Of a stretch of DNA of 64,000 nt, positions 16,957-29,743 are shown one piece after another (position 1 is the stretch's first letter; each line of letters opens with the position of its first letter). The position numbers and the translations under genes are program-made. Origin of the DNA: Escallonia rubra (lineage: Eukaryota; Streptophyta; Magnoliopsida; Escalloniales; Escalloniaceae); assembly GCA_033065855.1 (NCBI GenBank), contig JAVXUO010001107.1, positions 1 to 64,000 of the forward strand, in the 5' to 3' direction. The notes below the pieces were generated by a model. It had not been told where the DNA came from, did no database searches, and was given only the letters and a program-made list of their open reading frames with translations.

Positions 16957-17719
16957 CAACAATACAGTTCCATTTCTTCAATCTTACGTTTGTCCTCAAC
17001 CATCTCTACAAAGCAGCCACAAGATGAGTGCACACTCCGGAGTATTACCAGAAGACCTGACAAGCTTCCACCAGGAAACCACGTCTGCAGTAGTTATCAT
17101 AGCCTCCCAAGCAGATTTAATAAGAAAAGGACTATTTCTTTGTAATTCCGATGCCACTCATGTCTGTACTAGCCTTAGTTGCAGGAAACTCCTAATAAGG
17201 TGACGTTTCTCTCTCGAAAACTCGCTTTTGCGATTCTAAGTTAGGAGCTCCATGGGATCTCGTCCCAAGCTAATACGAGAACTCGATCCCGTTAGCTGGA
17301 TAGAGATGCATGGAACAAGCGAGAGAATACCTGAAAATCAAGTCCTTTTCAACTCAATTCCTTGTTTCTCTCCTCCTTCAAGTCCTTCAAGCCTTCTTGT
17401 CTGTTGTTGCTGGCTATGTAAACTATACTAAACAAATGATAATACTCTTTACGCATTTATTTATTCAAGCCGCTCCCAACCTCAGATTCTTCTTGGTGCT
17501 TACGCTCCCCCGCCCCCGCTTTGTGCAACTAAGGTACTAGCAATATTAGGCTGAGCCATTGACACTATTTCCTCTTGCCAAATGCTAAGAGCTTGTGACC
17601 TAGCATTAGGTAACAGCCACTGTTCATCCACAACAATCTCAGCCACTTTGCTATTAGCTGCTAATCCAGAATCATAGGTTATCTTGTGATCATAATCCCG
17701 AATCCACTGGTCATCAACT
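16957..17719 (-). mobile_element. LINE remnant, right piece, with an unexplained middle
   Basis: Minus-strand reading of 16957-17130 continues the LINE zinc-binding region (SAWEAMITTADVVSWWKLV, then ECALILWLL). Minus-strand reading of about 17520-17715 gives sequence typical of the end of LINE reverse transcriptase (KVAEIVVDEQWLLPNARSQ). Between them, 17190-17510 does not read as LINE and could be a separate insertion or diverged filler. The copia element split this LINE after it had died. Confidence 0.6.
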
Positions 17720-18995
17720 TTGCATTTCTGGAGAAAGGCTATCGTGGTGGATGTGCTTGGTGCACAACCTCCATTTCATGTAATGTGGGGGTTTTTTGAA
17801 AGAAAGTGGAGAAAATATGGTGAATTCACTCTGAACTTGCAGAAATCTGGTGTGTACGTTGTTAATTTGGACACAGATGTTGCACAAACACAGATCTTGG
17901 GGAAGGGCCCTGGATGTTTGATAACAAATCTATAGTTATCAAGCCTTGTCCCCTGTGGTGTTCTTGGGAAAGGAAGGATTAGTGTTGTCCCTGTTTGGTT
18001 TAAGCTACCAAATTTACCATTACACTTATGGTCTATAAGAATGGTAAGCAGGATCTGAATGGAGACCAGTTAAATGTGGTTATTGCAAGGTTTTGGCAGT
18101 CAGGAGTCTAGCTGCTATAAGAAGCCTAAACTACAGCAAATTTGGCAGAAGAAGAATATAGAAGCTGCATTAGACAAGCAAACTGAGACTGAACAGCGGC
18201 TCAGTTACGTATTGCAGGTTCAAATGTTATATCATCACCACATTCTTGGGCTATTAGCACTACTAACAGATTTCATAATCTTGCTGATCATGGTGAGATA
18301 ATATCTAAAGAGTTGCATGCTAGTCAAACCGAGCAAGGGTTGTTGCAACCCCGAGTGAATGGATCTAGGCAAAAGGAAAGCCAGTGGTACTGCCAGGAAG
18401 AGGAGGGGTGCCAAATTCAAATAAATCATGATATCAAGCCGGGATGTGAAGGTTTTTAATGACCTTGTAATGTATGAGGTGAGAAAAATTCTGAAAAATA
18501 CAAGATCTCTATTTTGGATTGGTTGTGACTAGCATAAGGGTGGAAAATATTGTTGCCATTACTAAGAAATGGAACAAAGCCTGGTACATAGTGCTAACAA
18601 TAAAGGAATCTCTAGCCTGGTACATAGTACCTCTCAATTGATCACTGGAAAGGTACAATATCTTTGATGGTACTAATCCTTTCTATCTGTCATGTGCTTA
18701 TGGCAATAATAAAGGGGCCAAAAGAAGAGATCTGTGGAGACAATTACAGCAAGATGGCACTCATATCAATAAGCTGCCATGGATGATTATGAGAGATTTC
18801 AATATGGTTACATATGCCAATGAGAAAAAAGGAGTTGGCATCAATAACAGGGATGTGTCTAAGTTTATATTTTGCCTAAATCTGGTGAAAGTGACTATGG
18901 AACTTGGAGAGTCTTGCACACCCCTAAAAATTGCCACAAGAATCAACCATCCAAACACCATGCTTAGGTTCCAGTACCGGCTTCGAAAATGAGAA
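17720..18995 (+). mobile_element. LINE fragment with DUF4283-like and endonuclease pieces
   Basis: Plus-strand reading from about 17730 gives VVDVLGAQPPFHVMWGFFER and then a diverged form of 'gpw.fdn', the signature of the DUF4283 domain in plant LINE open reading frame 1. Near 18775-18880 the frame reads PWMIMRDFNMVTYANEKKG, the DFN region of the LINE endonuclease. Several frames are used and the 3' two-thirds of a LINE is missing. It lies head to head with the minus-strand LINE piece just before it, so two LINE remnants or one rearranged element are present. Confidence 0.6.
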
Positions 18996-20577
18996 AAATC
19001 TATGCTGTAACATTTGCTTTAGAACTAGTAAATCCGAAGCAATACTATACAGATGCATCGTCAACATCAAGCACTTCCTTTCTAGTTTACACTTTCAAGT
19101 TAGACCAATGAAAGGAAATTCTCCATTGTTCACCAATACCAACTCATGTTTGTTATGTCTTGGTATGCCTTTAAACATCGAGTTGTGAAGAATTTTCATG
19201 ACATCGGTAAATATAGACATGACACGATGTTTACTTCTTTCTTTTGTCTTTGTTGCTTCCAACGTAGCTTACACTCCTAATTTTTGTGATTACAACATCT
19301 GAATTTGGGCAACATTTTTCAAGTCAGTTTCAGATGGACGAAATATATATTTCTTCAGTAAATCCCATGCAAAGGAGAATCAGTGTAATTACCTAAATAT
19401 AGTGGGTGTCAAATGTAGGTTTTCTTCACTGAAGGGGGTGCCTATACTTTAGCGTGTAACATATTCGGCTACCTCTATTGTGTGCAAAAGTAAACTGAGT
19501 TGTTCATGAACAGACTTGCAGATCAATTGTTCTCGAGCCAGTCCATGTTCCAAAAAACTGGTTTGATCTACAAGTTGGAGTTCTTTTGCTTGAAAATTGA
19601 TTGAACCTCGTGAACATACTAGTTTAGCTCGTTGAATGATGCTTTTATATTTCACTTAAGCAATGCAGTTCTACGCTGCAATCCTCGCTGAAGCATATAC
19701 AATTTTGTCAAAAGGCTTGAGCACAAGTGAAATTGGATAGAAAGTATGTGCTTGGATGAAGAATTTTAACATACTAGGAAGTTTAGAATTCCTTCGTTTT
19801 GAAATCCTTGCATTTTGAAATCTAAGAATTTGCAAAGTTCAATGTTTGTTCACTTTTATAAATGGTATTATATGATGGTAATTGGTGATGGAATGAAAAT
19901 ATTAAAAATAAATCACTAAAATAAAAGATGAAAAACAATGGCTGAGATTAGAAAAGTATGAGAGGGAGAGGGAGAGGGAGAGAGAGCGCGATGAATAGTT
20001 GGAAAAGTAGAAAGAAATGTGGCACCAAAAAAAAAAATGATTGATTGTAAAAGGTAACTCTGCTGTGAATTTGACAAAAAACTAGTACAGAGTGGATCGA
20101 AAATTCTGATCCTTCTAACTCCTCTTTCAAATCCCTTGTAAAATTTCATAAATTCTCTTTGTAGTTAACAAATAATAAATTTCATTCAAAATAATTTCAT
20201 ATTCCTCAATTAAATTGAAATTTTTAATTAAAATAATTCATCCGTACATGTTAGCTCGTTTATTTACACGATCTCAGACACGAGACGAAACACAAGTTTA
20301 ATTTATTTGTAATGAACACAGACCTTTAGCAAACTCTTGAGGTTCTTACGAGCCGAGCCGAGCCGACTAGTATATAACAAAACGAACGTGAACCCAACCT
20401 GTGTCACATACTCTCATTTACAGCCCTAGAGTAGGACCGCCAGTCTTATAGGAAATTGCAAAGGATTACGATACAGTACAATTTCGCGCTGAGATTTCTA
20501 GGGTTTACAAATCCGATCCCCAATTCGATCAAATTGTCAAATTGCAGTTGAGTTAGGGCTCATACTCTCCCTCAAAT
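18996..20577. other. intergenic, upstream of the NOSIP/CSU1 gene
   Basis: AT-rich. It contains a purine run (gagaggg repeats, about 19958-19990) and a gagccgagccgagccg word near 20350. No gene seen. The final 200 bases probably hold the promoter and 5' UTR of the next gene. Confidence 0.45.
20498..20507. promoter_or_regulatory. telo-box-like motif (AAACCCTAG on -)
   Basis: ctagggttt lies about 70 bases before the start codon of the NOSIP/CSU1 gene. Close relatives of the telo-box (AAACCCTAA) are common in promoters and leaders of plant housekeeping genes. A single short motif is weak evidence. Confidence 0.3.
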
Positions 20578-23500
20578 ATGCCACAGAGACACTCGAAGAA
20601 CAACAATGACCTCGCTTTCTTCACCTACGACGAGAAGCGGAAACTCGGTTACGGGACTCAGAAGGAGCGACTCGGCCGTGACTCGATCAAGCCGTTCGAT
20701 GCCTGCTGCCTCTGCCTGAAACCGTTCATCGACCCCATGTGCTGCCAGAAGGGCCACGTGTACTGCAAGGAGTGCATCTTGGAGTGCCTGTTGGCCCAGA
20801 AGAAAGACATTCAGAGGTCCGTCGTTTTGCTCCCTTCATTTCGTAATTATTGTCCCCTTTTGACTGTTACTCGTCGGGTTTGACTTGTAATGGATGCTTA
20901 TGTGATACTTTTTCCCTTAGATTCTCCCAGTCGACTCTTTTTGTGAATTATGGGGGCGATTTACGTGTGTGTTAAACTGATGTCAAATAACAATCATAGA
21001 GTGGAATAACTATTGTTTGGCAAGTCAAGCTAGAGGAAAAACAATCAATAAGGTCGACTTTTTGCATGTACTAAATTTCTATCCTAGAAATTTGCAAAAC
21101 GATAGGGAAAATCCAATGGTACATAGGGAGTATATGATTCATTATTTAACCCAATCACTAATCAAGGCTAAAGTTTGTGTCTTTTGAGTTAATTGGTTAT
21201 TTAAGCTGTGCATTTGATTGTATTGCTTGGAAACCTATGCAAGCTGGATTTTGTATTGGACTTCAACGAATTTAATTTAGTTGTTAAATTGTGCCAGATG
21301 TTTTGCTGAATGAGATGCATGGGTTTGTTGCAAGTGGCTTTTAGTGAGGTCAGGGTTAGCATGGTATGATAGACAAGAGGTCTAATTGATAAAGAGGTAC
21401 GTGATTGCGGCGGGCACAATTGTCTTCACCCGAACGAACAAAATCCATGTTTCACCAGATACAATTATCCTTCCCTTTTTAGCTGTTTAGAGATTACATG
21501 TCCCTTGTATATGAGTTGCGAGAACCAAGCATTCATGATGTTGCGAAGTTGAGTTCCCATAAACTTCGTACTTTTTTTACGCCAAGTACATTTAAAACTC
21601 TCAACTTGAGGTGATACTACTGCGAAATTTTCATTTATTGAGGGCCTGGGGGACAACTTCCAGCTGGGTAGAAATTATGTTGTTTCGCTCATTTTATAAT
21701 GGACTGTATTGTCAATTGCTGTGTTGCTAGGTTTGGTTGAATTCTCTATTCAACCCAAAACTGCTTGTTTTGAGCTTCGGATTTTGCTTTCTTCTGTGGC
21801 CTATTTGCTTTAAGTGAGCGAGCTATCATGTTTTGTTGATTATCATGGCTCTTTGTAATATGGTTGAGTCCACGCAGTAACAGCCAGAAGCTTCAGGGTA
21901 AAAACTATGAAGATTGTGTTCAATCATGTGCCTTGACACGATTGGCTTGTGCTGAAATTTCCATCTTAGAGTCACGTTATTAGTTGACCGACTGGTTTGA
22001 ATCCATCTATCATGTGTCTAGAGCATGTCATGGCCAACAGTTGACCTAAATGCTACCATTGTGACATATAGGAGCTATTTGAACTGCTTTAACAGAAAAA
22101 GTTGCTTTTTTTGCTTAATTGCATTCATAATGACCATTAGGTTGAGTTTGTTTAAAGAAGTTTAAGGTTGGTGTACATTACAATGTTACATGTTGATTTA
22201 TAAATAATGGATATATGGATTTAAGAGCTTCGTCAGGGATGGGTTGGAGATAATTTGTCACGAAGATAGGTAACATCCATACTAACAGAGTTTGAAGGAT
22301 CAACAAGAAAATTCCTATCTGCCTTCCAAGAAAAACGCTTATATTTTCAATTTTTTTTTTCTTTTTTGATCAATAACAGCAAGTCTCATGTGTTAGGCCA
22401 AATCCATGGACTTATTTAATTAACTAATTAGTTAAACAATCTCATATATTAGCCAATTTCTCATGTATCTGGGTCTGGACGCGATTGGGATGTACTGGAA
22501 TATCCATCTTCAGGGCATGTTATGTTATAATTGACTAGTTTGAATCCGTATATCATGTGTCTAGAGCATATCATGGCCGAAAAGTTGACCTAAATACTAC
22601 CATTTGGGACATATAGGAGCTGTTTGAACTGCTTAAACCAGGAATAGAAAAATGCTCTTTCCTGGTTAATTGCATTCATAACAATCACTAGGTTGAGCTT
22701 GTTTAAAGAAGTTTATAAGGTTGGTCTTCATTACAATGTTATATGTGGATTTCCAAATATCGGATTAAAGGATTTAAGAGCCTTGTAAGAGATGGGTTGG
22801 AGTTAGTTTGTTTGTGAAGATAGGTAACATCCGTACTGATAGAGTTTCCAGTGGTCCAGTCAGTAATTGGGCTCTGTCCAGTCCATGCTAGATTGTGATT
22901 TGTCTAGATGATTTAAGGGATTATTTGTGATTTATCCCCAATGCAACTCTCATTTGCTAGCCAAATCCATTGACTTAATCAAATAAAGGCCGACTCAAAG
23001 AGAATTCACGGTAAGTTGCAAGTCACGCCCTCAAGCTGGCCTGAGTTATTTGTTACTGAACAACCATAGGAAAACCATCAACCTTAGCTATCTAGTGGGA
23101 AGTAATGTAAACCCTGTTTGTAGGCAGACTTCCGTGGTTCTCAAATGCCCATCTATTCTATGTCTTATCAAGATAGAATAATACGAGGAGTAAATTAGCC
23201 CTAGAAACTATGCTCTACATGATTATTGAACAAAAATACCTAGTCGGTTCAATCTTATTATTCCCACAGGTAATGCAGTACACTTTTCCAAAACCCTGGT
23301 TGAGAGCTCCCTTTCCCTCATTCTTCCTCTCCATCTCTCCCCTTACGGTACTCCACTTTCTTCCAGCCCGTTTGAAGTTTATATCCATCTTCAAGCCCTT
23401 GACTTAATTAGCATACTTGTCAAATAAAAATACATATCATGTCTCAAAACCCAGCTTTGCATGTCGCGTTATCTCAAGGGGTAAATATCTGTCTTTCTAA

Positions 23501-24987
23501 TTAGGCCACATATTGTGTCAGTAGGTTCATCATGCAATTTATGTAGGGTAACCCAGTTAATTTCTCTTTCATGCCAGTGGAACTCTATCCTCTGCCCCAA
23601 TCCCACCCCCATCCACACAAAAGAAAGAGAAAACCCAGCCAAGAATTTAAAAAGAATAAAAAACCAACCACCCCAAGCTAACAAGAATAATAAAGGATTA
23701 TGGGTGGTTGGATTGCGGATTTGCAGCATGCCCTTGGAGAACTGATCGTGTGAATAACTCATTTATCCATTTGGAAGTGTGTTGAAGGAAGGAATGACTT
23801 GATCTATTGACCAACAAGTTAATACTGGCAAAAAGGTTGCACTTACCGAAAATGAGGAACGTAGTCCAAACATGGTGCTTGGGCCTTTTAGATGGGATCA
23901 TCTTAGAGGTTTTTGATCATATGTTCTATTCTACTTGAATCGACTCCTTGGAAGTTGCCAGCTTCACATACTTCTGTTCGAAGTTGGACAGACCATCTGT
24001 CCGATTGAAAGGTCACAGAAGATGTGTACCTAGAAGGTTTAACTTTTGCTTTTCACCTTGATCTTTTCTTAGATGGATAAGAAACTGCTGCCATTGGGAC
24101 AATGTCTTTTGGCAGGCAATTTTAACGAGATCCACAAGGGCTGGTAGGATTATTCTGATTCCACGCGGAAAGTCCAATGTTTTTTCTTAAGCCCAAAACT
24201 ACTCTCTCTTCCACCTACTTTCTTCATTCAGTTGTTTTTATATCCTGTGGCTAGTCCTTTACTTTTTTTGTCATTCACTCACCAACGGTTCGGTGACAAA
24301 TTTCCTGGCAGGAAGCTAGCTGCCCATGCTAATCAGCAGAAGCAAGATAAAGAAGAAGAGGAAGAGAAGTTAATGCTACAGAAAGCCAGAGAGCTTGATG
24401 CATTTGATCAGCAAAACCATGGTGCACTACCCCAATACAACGATAAGAACTATAACAGAGACAAGAATGGTTTCCATGGAGCAAACAGTGTGAGGGCCAC
24501 ATCCTATGAAGAGGAAGCACTCAGAACCATGAAGGCATTTTGGCTGCCTTCTGCTACCCCAGAAGCTGTTGTCAAAGTAGATGCCCCATCCACAAGCACA
24601 ATTTGCCCGGAAGGCAAAGAAAAGCTCAAGATGAAGACCCTCTTCCCCATCTATTTGACCGAAGACAGCAACGATGAAAAGAAACTAACTTCTCTTGATA
24701 AGACCTACATCTGTCCTAGCTGCAAAGTGACACTGACCAACACATTGTCACTTGTGGCTCTAAGCTCTTGTGGACATGTCTTCTGCAAGAAGTGTGCTGA
24801 GAAGTTCATGGTTGTTGACAAGGTTTGTCTGGTCTGCAACAGGGGATGTAAAGAGAGGAATCTGGTGCACCTGGGGAAAGGAGGAACAGGCTTTGCTGGT
24901 CATGGGGACCATCTTGAAGCAAAAGACTATAAGCATTTAGGGAGTGGTTCAGGATTGGGGCTAGTTAGACCTGCAATGAAGACTTGA
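20578..24987 (+). CDS. CSU1: NOSIP-family RING/U-box E3 ligase, CSU1-like
   Basis: Homologue of animal nitric-oxide-synthase-interacting protein; the Arabidopsis member, CSU1, is a nuclear ubiquitin ligase acting on COP1. Two exons, 20578-20816 and 24312-24987, join in phase 2 across a GT-AG intron of about 3.5 kb to give 304 residues, the usual family length. The first exon carries the N-terminal Cys-rich block (CCLCLKPFIDP ... CKEC, about 42-68). The second holds a Glu-rich helix after the junction, the conserved FWLPS motif and a C-terminal modified RING (CPSCKVTL ... SCGHVFCKKC ... CLVC). All zinc-ligand positions I can see are present. The start is the first ATG after a clean leader. The gene looks intact; the function is by family. 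Confidence 0.9.
21931..22293. repeat. direct repeat copy A inside the NOSIP/CSU1 intron
   Basis: Matches 22471-22847 over almost its whole length at an offset of about 540 bases, with scattered substitutions and small indels. The shared cores include atcatgtgtctagagca and gacatataggagct. It is an old tandem duplication within the intron, non-coding. Confidence 0.75.
22471..22847. repeat. direct repeat copy B inside the NOSIP/CSU1 intron
   Basis: Partner of 21931-22293. The divergence suggests the duplication is old. Confidence 0.75.
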
Positions 24988-26829
24988 TATCGATCAATGC
25001 TTCTCAGTCTTACGCATGTGTCTTTTTGTCTCTCGGTTTCCTATTTGATCCCTTGCTGATGTAAGATTGCTTGGCATCTGCCTTCACATTGTCTCCTGGT
25101 TTGTTGTAATTGTCTCATATAAGTGCATATGTATCTTTTGCAAATTTTCAAGGTTGTATGGAACTTTAATCGGTACTTCTGGCTTCTAGTACTGGCCACT
25201 TGATCCCGAGTATTTTGGCTATTAGTGCCGCGTATTAATCTTTGAGATGGAAATGGATAACCTTGAACTGTTTCTATCTTGCCATGAAGACACTGAAAGA
25301 TGGTATTTGAGTCAGAACCCCCAGTTTGCAGGTTCACCACTGGGCTCCTTCCTCTCAACCTTTGCTTAGGATCATGTATAAGCCCAAACATATTGATGCT
25401 GTTTTATATAGTTAAAAAAACATGGGTATCGATAGAGAAAGCACTTTTCGCATGTGTGAACTGATTTGATATTATTTTATATCGAACGAGAGAAGGATAT
25501 GTGTCTTTTTCACGAGACCCGTTTTCACGTGTGAACGAGCGAGCGTACTGCATCTTTCGTTGCGCTTAAAAATTTATTTCTACGTTTCTCTTTTTGTTGT
25601 ATTGGAGGGGAATTTGGGATGGTGGCCACAACATAATCACAAAAGAACTGGTCAGGGATTTAGGCACATCAGAATATCTTTAGGCATGTGGGTTAGTTGA
25701 GAACTTTAAGCTTATTGTGCTCATGCAACATTATCTACATTAGAAAGCTTATCCATCTGAACAGAACTCCATCACAGCCCTGCAACACCCCCCACCCCCA
25801 CCTTCCCAACCCACCAGCTGTAGGTCACCCATGTGGTCTTGTGGACTGCAGAATCAGCATCTTCCACCACCCTCACGAGACACTTGCAATTGTTGGTATT
25901 TTCTGTCTCTATCCTATGCCATTACACAGATTAGGTCACTGACTTGTTCCACATCAAACGGCACGCAATTGCCGGCCCCTCTTCATGCATCTTTACTTAA
26001 TTTTCCCACTTCCATATATTGACTTTGCGATTTCCATCATTTATTTGAACAATTATAGTACTTGTAGAGAATTCTTATTTTTTTGCTTTTTCTTATTTTT
26101 TCAGAGAATAATATCAAGGTAACTGGGCATCAAGTTCCAACCCGCAGATTCCGTTTTAAGTGAGACGTTGATTTTTGTCGACGTTAGTCTTCTTTTAAAC
26201 TCTTATAATCTATCATATCATTTGCTCAAGAGAAAAAAAAATTCAAGTAAAGACATTTATAATAATCCAAAAGTTATGAGTTCGTGAATAAAAACATTGT
26301 AAGCTATTTTAAGATCAAAAAATGTTTCATCCTGAAAAAGGACTATGTTCAAGTTAACTCCACTAAGTCTCGCTCTCATAAAAAAAAATCCACAAATAAA
26401 CGACCTTCAAGTTCTGTCTCTATTTGCTTGATTATCGCACATAATTGATATCTTAACTCAATTAATTTTTATTTTGTCGCTAAAAATTCTATACAGCGAC
26501 AATGTAACAACAAATGTAGAACTCACATGAGTAAATCATCGATTTATCTCCGTACGCAGCTAACTTCTAAGACCGTTACTTTGTCGGGTAAATATTTTCC
26601 CTCCATCCACTCCCTATATTCACGCTCTGACGTGGCACCAGCTGTGCCGCCGCTTTCCCTGGCCCGACCCTCCATTATTAGGCGCCAACCCAACCACATT
26701 ACTCACATTCACATTTTTGTATTCCCAAAACAGAATCCTCCATTTGCCAGCCACCATATCCCCCACTTTTCCTATTAACAAAACGCACACACGCAGAACA
26801 ACGAGAGACAGGGGGCTCTGGGAATTTTA
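24988..26829. other. intergenic between NOSIP/CSU1 and PLAC8 genes
   Basis: The first 300-400 bases are probably the 3' UTR of the NOSIP/CSU1 gene. Near 26475-26503 the words gtcgctaaaaattc and cagcgac form a small inverted pair, like subterminal motifs of CACTA transposons, but no element ends were found. The stretch before 26830 should contain the PLAC8 promoter. Confidence 0.4.
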
Positions 26830-29743
26830 ATGGGGCATACAGAGAAGCAAGAGATGAGGGTGGTGGTGGGTGAGGAGGCGGAGGGGGAGGAGGAGAGATT
26901 GATGGTGCTGGATTTTGACATGCTGTGCTCCGCTGTGGCTCAGGGGAAATGGAGGAAATTGGGCGATGAAGAAGAGGGGCGTGAAAGAGATGATATTGAA
27001 TGTGGAGGGGGCGTTGTTAGGATGTGGGAAGGTGACCTTCTTGATGATTGCTTCGATGACCGGCGCATTGCCCTCCAATCCGCTTTGTAATCCTCTAAAT
27101 CCCAATCTGATTCTTGTTCTTTTTTTTTCTTTTTTCTTTTTGATAGTTTCTAAAAGTTTCAGTTTGGGAATTGGGTTTTGGCAGAGGCTAGTGTTCACCC
27201 ATGTATTTATATTGCTTAAACGTTTGCAATTTTCTTGAAAATGCATTTTTAACGCTAACAACGGGGTGGAAATAGCACTTTATTATTAGCTTCCCTTGCT
27301 TTGGGGGGGATGAGGGGGTTTGCTAGGGTTATGGATTCTTACTTGTTCAAGTGAAGGGTGTATGTTATGGGATATAAGCTATGATGTTTTAGTAAAGTTC
27401 TGATTTTTGCTAATTTTGTTTACTCGGTGAATTGGTTATGAAATAAAGCTTCTTCCTCCTGTCCTAAACTAAAGAAACTATGGACACCAAACTAAAGCCT
27501 ACGCTTGTTGCTTGCTGCATTAAAGTGAATTGGTTATGAAATAAAGCTTCTTCCTCACACTAAAAATCAACTACCGTCTACCACACTTGCAGCAGGCAGA
27601 TATTTTTAGTTTCCATTGATCCACTTATTCAATCCACTGTTATGGGATACATGCTATGATGTTTTCTAATTTTTTGTTTGAATGAAAAATTGGGTCTTTA
27701 AGGGTTGCAACTTAGGGACTCTTTTTTTTTTCATATGGTTGCAACTTGAAAAGAATTTCTAAAGTTTGAAATTTTGCGTGTTCATATACAGACATGCATG
27801 AATTAAGAAATCGATAGCCGAAAAATTTGTGAATAAGGTACATTTGATTCTTGTTAGGCCTTTGACTTAGGGTTTGTGTTTATACGTTAACAGTGTGTTT
27901 GGTTTTGCAGTTGTCCATGCTACAGATTTGGGAAGAACATGAGACGGGCTGGTTTTGGTTATTGTGTTATTCAGGTGAATTTTTCCCCATTAATGGAATC
28001 TTCCATTGTGAGGGAAAGCTTTTTCCATTTTTTGTAGTGTTTATAGCATCTATATTTGGGTCTTGCCCTTTTCTTTAGTAAAGTTCTTTTACATTAGCTT
28101 TAAGAATGTACAAATACACTGGATATTTTAGGCTTACTTTTGAACCTGAAACATGTCATGTTAACTTAAAACATTATTGAATGGTTTGCGTGGTCGTGCA
28201 ACGTGCCTTATCGTGTTCATTGTCTTGATAGAATTTGTTGCTATGAATCATTTGAGTCTAAGAGGAATGCGTGATAATGATGGATTGGAAAGCTAGCATC
28301 CATCACTCTCTAATCTCTATTGATAGCTCACTCCCAGTCTCATCTCAGCAGAAACAGCTGAAAACAGAGGATTTGCTTTCTTACTGCTGTGCATCTTGCT
28401 ACCATCTGTAGGAGTCAGTTTGACAACTTAGAGAATGATACTTCAGCTTTTATTCATCTGGGCAATACATACTTGGTCAACATACTTGTCAAAAAGCTTA
28501 AAGTGAACTAGTTTTGGTCCTACACATGAAGTACGTAAACAACATTTGTAACAATTAGGGAGAGTATCCCAATGTACTACCCCATTTACCTCCATTATAA
28601 ATCTAATAACAGCAATTATATTATTCTTCCATTGCATGATAGCGAAGGTATGTCCTAAATTTTAAAGTTCTGTTTTTATTTTGCAGGGAACCATTTATTT
28701 GATTCTTGCTGTTACTGCTCTCCTAAACGTAGTGGCATTTGTTCTCACCAAGAGACATTGCTTTCTGTATTTGAGTGTTGCTTTTACCATCTCCGTTGGA
28801 ACATATTTGGGATTTTACCGTACAAAGATTAGAAGAAAGTTCAACGTCAGGGTGAGCATTACTGTTTTATGATAACGGAAACAAGATACCTGCTGCACTT
28901 GTCTTTTATTATGACTCTGAATTAGTGGATAGGTCGTTCATGGCTTTATGGATCTGGTGATTTTCAACTTCAGAGAGTATTATGGATTGCAAAGATGGCT
29001 TGAAGAACAATGAGTTTTTCTTTTCTCTTTTTGACAAAAGGAGACTAGTATGTAAATACTTAGTTGAAAGAAAAATTGGTACTCCAAAGAGTTAGGTATA
29101 AGCAAATGACATAAATCAAACCCTTCAGAGTTCTAACTCTCAGAAATATTTCGCTGGTTCTCCCTGATTCTGTTTTTATCTTAAAGCTCGTTTTTTCATG
29201 TTTTGCCTCTCTGTTTATATTATCACTTTTTTCTGCAGGGTAGTGATAGTTCTTTGGATGATTGTGTCTACCATCTGATCTGCCCCTACTGTGCATTGTG
29301 ATCTGCCCTCTACGTTCTTTTGTGTACGCATGGTTCATATGTCTCCCTGCTCACTTTTTCTCTCTGATCTCTCTCTCTCTCTCTCTCTCCCCCCCCCCCC
29401 TTCCAAAAAAAAAAAACCTTACTCTGATTCTGTTCCCATGCTAATATTGTGACTTCAGTTTTCATTTTTTTTTTCCTCTTACTCCTCGGATATTAAGTTT
29501 ATGCTCATTATCTGTGTCCAGGAGTCCAGAACTCTGGAGATGAACAATGTCCAAGATGGCACCTGGCATGGTCGAGGCGACACAATATGCATAGGAGGTT
29601 ATGGTGAAGGTAGCAAGGCATTTTTTGAACTTAGTCCACCTCCTATTATGTCAACAAAATCTCCTGAAAGTACTAATGCTGGTGGTCACTCATGGACTTC
29701 TGAAGCTGGGCAGTCTGCACCTTTGGTTCCCTCATCCAAGTAA
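26830..29743 (+). CDS. PLAC8-family Cys-rich membrane protein
   Basis: PLAC8 proteins are small Cys-rich membrane proteins linked in plants to organ size and metal transport; this one's role is unknown. Exons seen are 26830-27086, 27911-27974, 28687-28851, 29239 to about 29298, and 29522-29743, for about 255 residues. Exon 1 encodes an acidic N-terminus. Exon 2 gives the hallmark CPCYRFGKNMRRAGFG. Exon 3 encodes two hydrophobic segments (LILAVTALLNVVAFVL and LSVAFTISVGTYLGF). Exons 4 and 5 give CVYHLICPYC and QESRTLEMNNVQDGTWHGRG. Introns 1-3 are GT-AG and keep phase. The exon 4/5 junction is odd: no GT donor in the right phase lies near 29298, and reading on meets a stop, so either a non-canonical donor is used or this copy is damaged there. 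Confidence 0.75.
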
